Assembly: GCA_043557195.1 (NCBI GenBank)
Contig: CP121314.1
Coordinates: forward strand, 2,976,001 to 3,040,000
Source: Jejuia sp043557195
GTDB taxonomy: Bacteria; Bacteroidota; Bacteroidia; Flavobacteriales; Flavobacteriaceae
DNA length: 64,000 bases
Direction of reading: 5' to 3'
Numbering within the stretch: position 1 is the first letter of the stretch; the number at the start of each line of letters is the position of its first letter. A model generated the notes under the pieces. The model made no database searches, was not told the origin of the DNA, and saw only the letters and a program-made list of their open reading frames with translations. A program made the translations under genes and the position numbers. Positions 63,423 to 64,000 of this stretch are shown piece after piece.

Positions 63423-64000
63423 TCAAAACGTAATCTTGGTAAGTTTTTTTTGTTGTTTAGAATCGTTTTTAAAACAGAAACTTCATCAAGTTCTGCGTTT
63501 GGATAAACATCTTGCTGTTCTTCTACAAAGAGCGGCATTTGGTTAATATGTGTTATTGAAGAATGTGCAGAAATGGCTTTAAAAATATTGGGGTGTTTTG
63601 CTCCTAAATGAAGCGCTCCATAACCTCCCATAGATAAACCAGAGATAAAGAAAGAGGAGTTGTTTGAAGTAGCATCTATATTTTCTAAAACAGCATGTCT
63701 TACATCATCCACAATCCATTTTTCAAAGTTTTTATCATTATGTGGCAAATATGCAGAACCATCACCCCACAAACCATCGGAAGGCATTGCAATTATAAAA
63801 GGATTTATTTCTCCATTGTCAATCATGTTTTGAGCTGTAAAATGCACGCCGGCTTTGTGTGCCCAAATCCATGCACTTCCATAAACACCATGCATCAAAA
63901 TAATTACGGGTAAGTCCTTGGCATTTTCAACATTAGGAACAAAAACGCAAATATCTCCACGTCCTTTAAGGTTGTTGGTTTTTACCGTGATGAACCTTAA
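63350..64000 (-). pseudogene. Esterase family protein (alpha/beta hydrolase), both ends incomplete
   Basis: The frame is open to the window edge (>64000), so the start is outside. The alpha/beta hydrolase core is clear: LPVIILMHGVYGSAWIW, INPFIIAMPSDGLWGDG, the nucleophile elbow GLSMGGYGALHLG with its Ser, and RFDCGKDD, which carries the acid Asp. Right after that the sequence turns into out-of-frame sulfatase DNA (LFLVMCLILIAALHARVL, stop). The catalytic His and about 60-90 C-terminal residues are gone. It belongs to the esterase D/tributyrin-like group often beside CAZymes, removing acetyl or feruloyl groups. Confidence 0.85.

Noticed and set aside
1..64000. tRNA, rRNA, insertion sequences, phage genes, toxin-antitoxin or defence islands
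   Set aside because: Read through the intergenic gaps and gene products on both strands; none found.

Overview
The window comes from a Bacteroidota genome, almost certainly a marine Flavobacteriaceae. It is AT-rich, its promoters carry the Bacteroidota -7 element TAnnTTTG, many genes encode short lipoprotein signals, and housekeeping genes lie beside a polysaccharide-degrading block. REGION 1 (1-34 kb) is mostly core genome: a TPR protein fragment, mpl-type muropeptide ligase, dienelactone hydrolase, amidase, and a tightly packed minus-strand block rsfS-ftsH-LUD-cdsA-psd-ACBP-lipoprotein for envelope lipid synthesis and quality control. Then come birA, pyrE, a NUDIX hydrolase, an M14 peptidase, a SulP transporter, coaD, ddl, a PASTA protein with an RluA pseudouridine synthase, an AraC-TM-TPR regulator opposite an ankyrin/acyltransferase/oxidoreductase group, yaaA, the small ribosomal protein THX (27847-27981), an IclR regulator opposite a GH2 enzyme, and an rhlE-type helicase with two small downstream genes. 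REGION 2 (35.0-41.7 kb) is a complete minus-strand trp operon, trpE-G-D-C-(F-B)-A. It has a well-formed promoter, a 15-residue leader peptide with three consecutive Trp codons, and an intrinsic terminator just before trpE, so it is very probably controlled by transcription attenuation. trpF and trpB share one reading frame. REGION 3 (41.7-45.9 kb) holds a MarR regulator, two thioredoxin-fold proteins, two rhodaneses and a secreted protein of unknown function. REGION 4 (45.9-64 kb) is a carbohydrate-utilisation block: two GH2-type enzymes, an unassigned TIM-barrel hydrolase, GH28, a CBM9-like lipoprotein, a DUF5060 protein, a PVC-type cytochrome c dehydrogenase, a Cys-rich lipoprotein, a DUF1080 protein, a sulfatase and an esterase. 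No SusC/SusD pair is visible; one may lie beyond the right edge. Two genes or gene pairs carry deletion scars. ftsH has lost about 75 codons, including the Walker B region, and is out of frame. The esterase 3' end and the sulfatase 5' end are fused. Either both are true lesions or, more likely for the usually indispensable ftsH, assembly faults. Three copies of a dispersed intergenic element (TATTTRGGCGTTACC ... CAATCCCTAACGC), a 63-nt near-perfect hairpin, and two GAAG-loop hairpins beside divergent start codons are non-coding structures worth following. I saw no tRNA, rRNA, CRISPR or insertion sequence.
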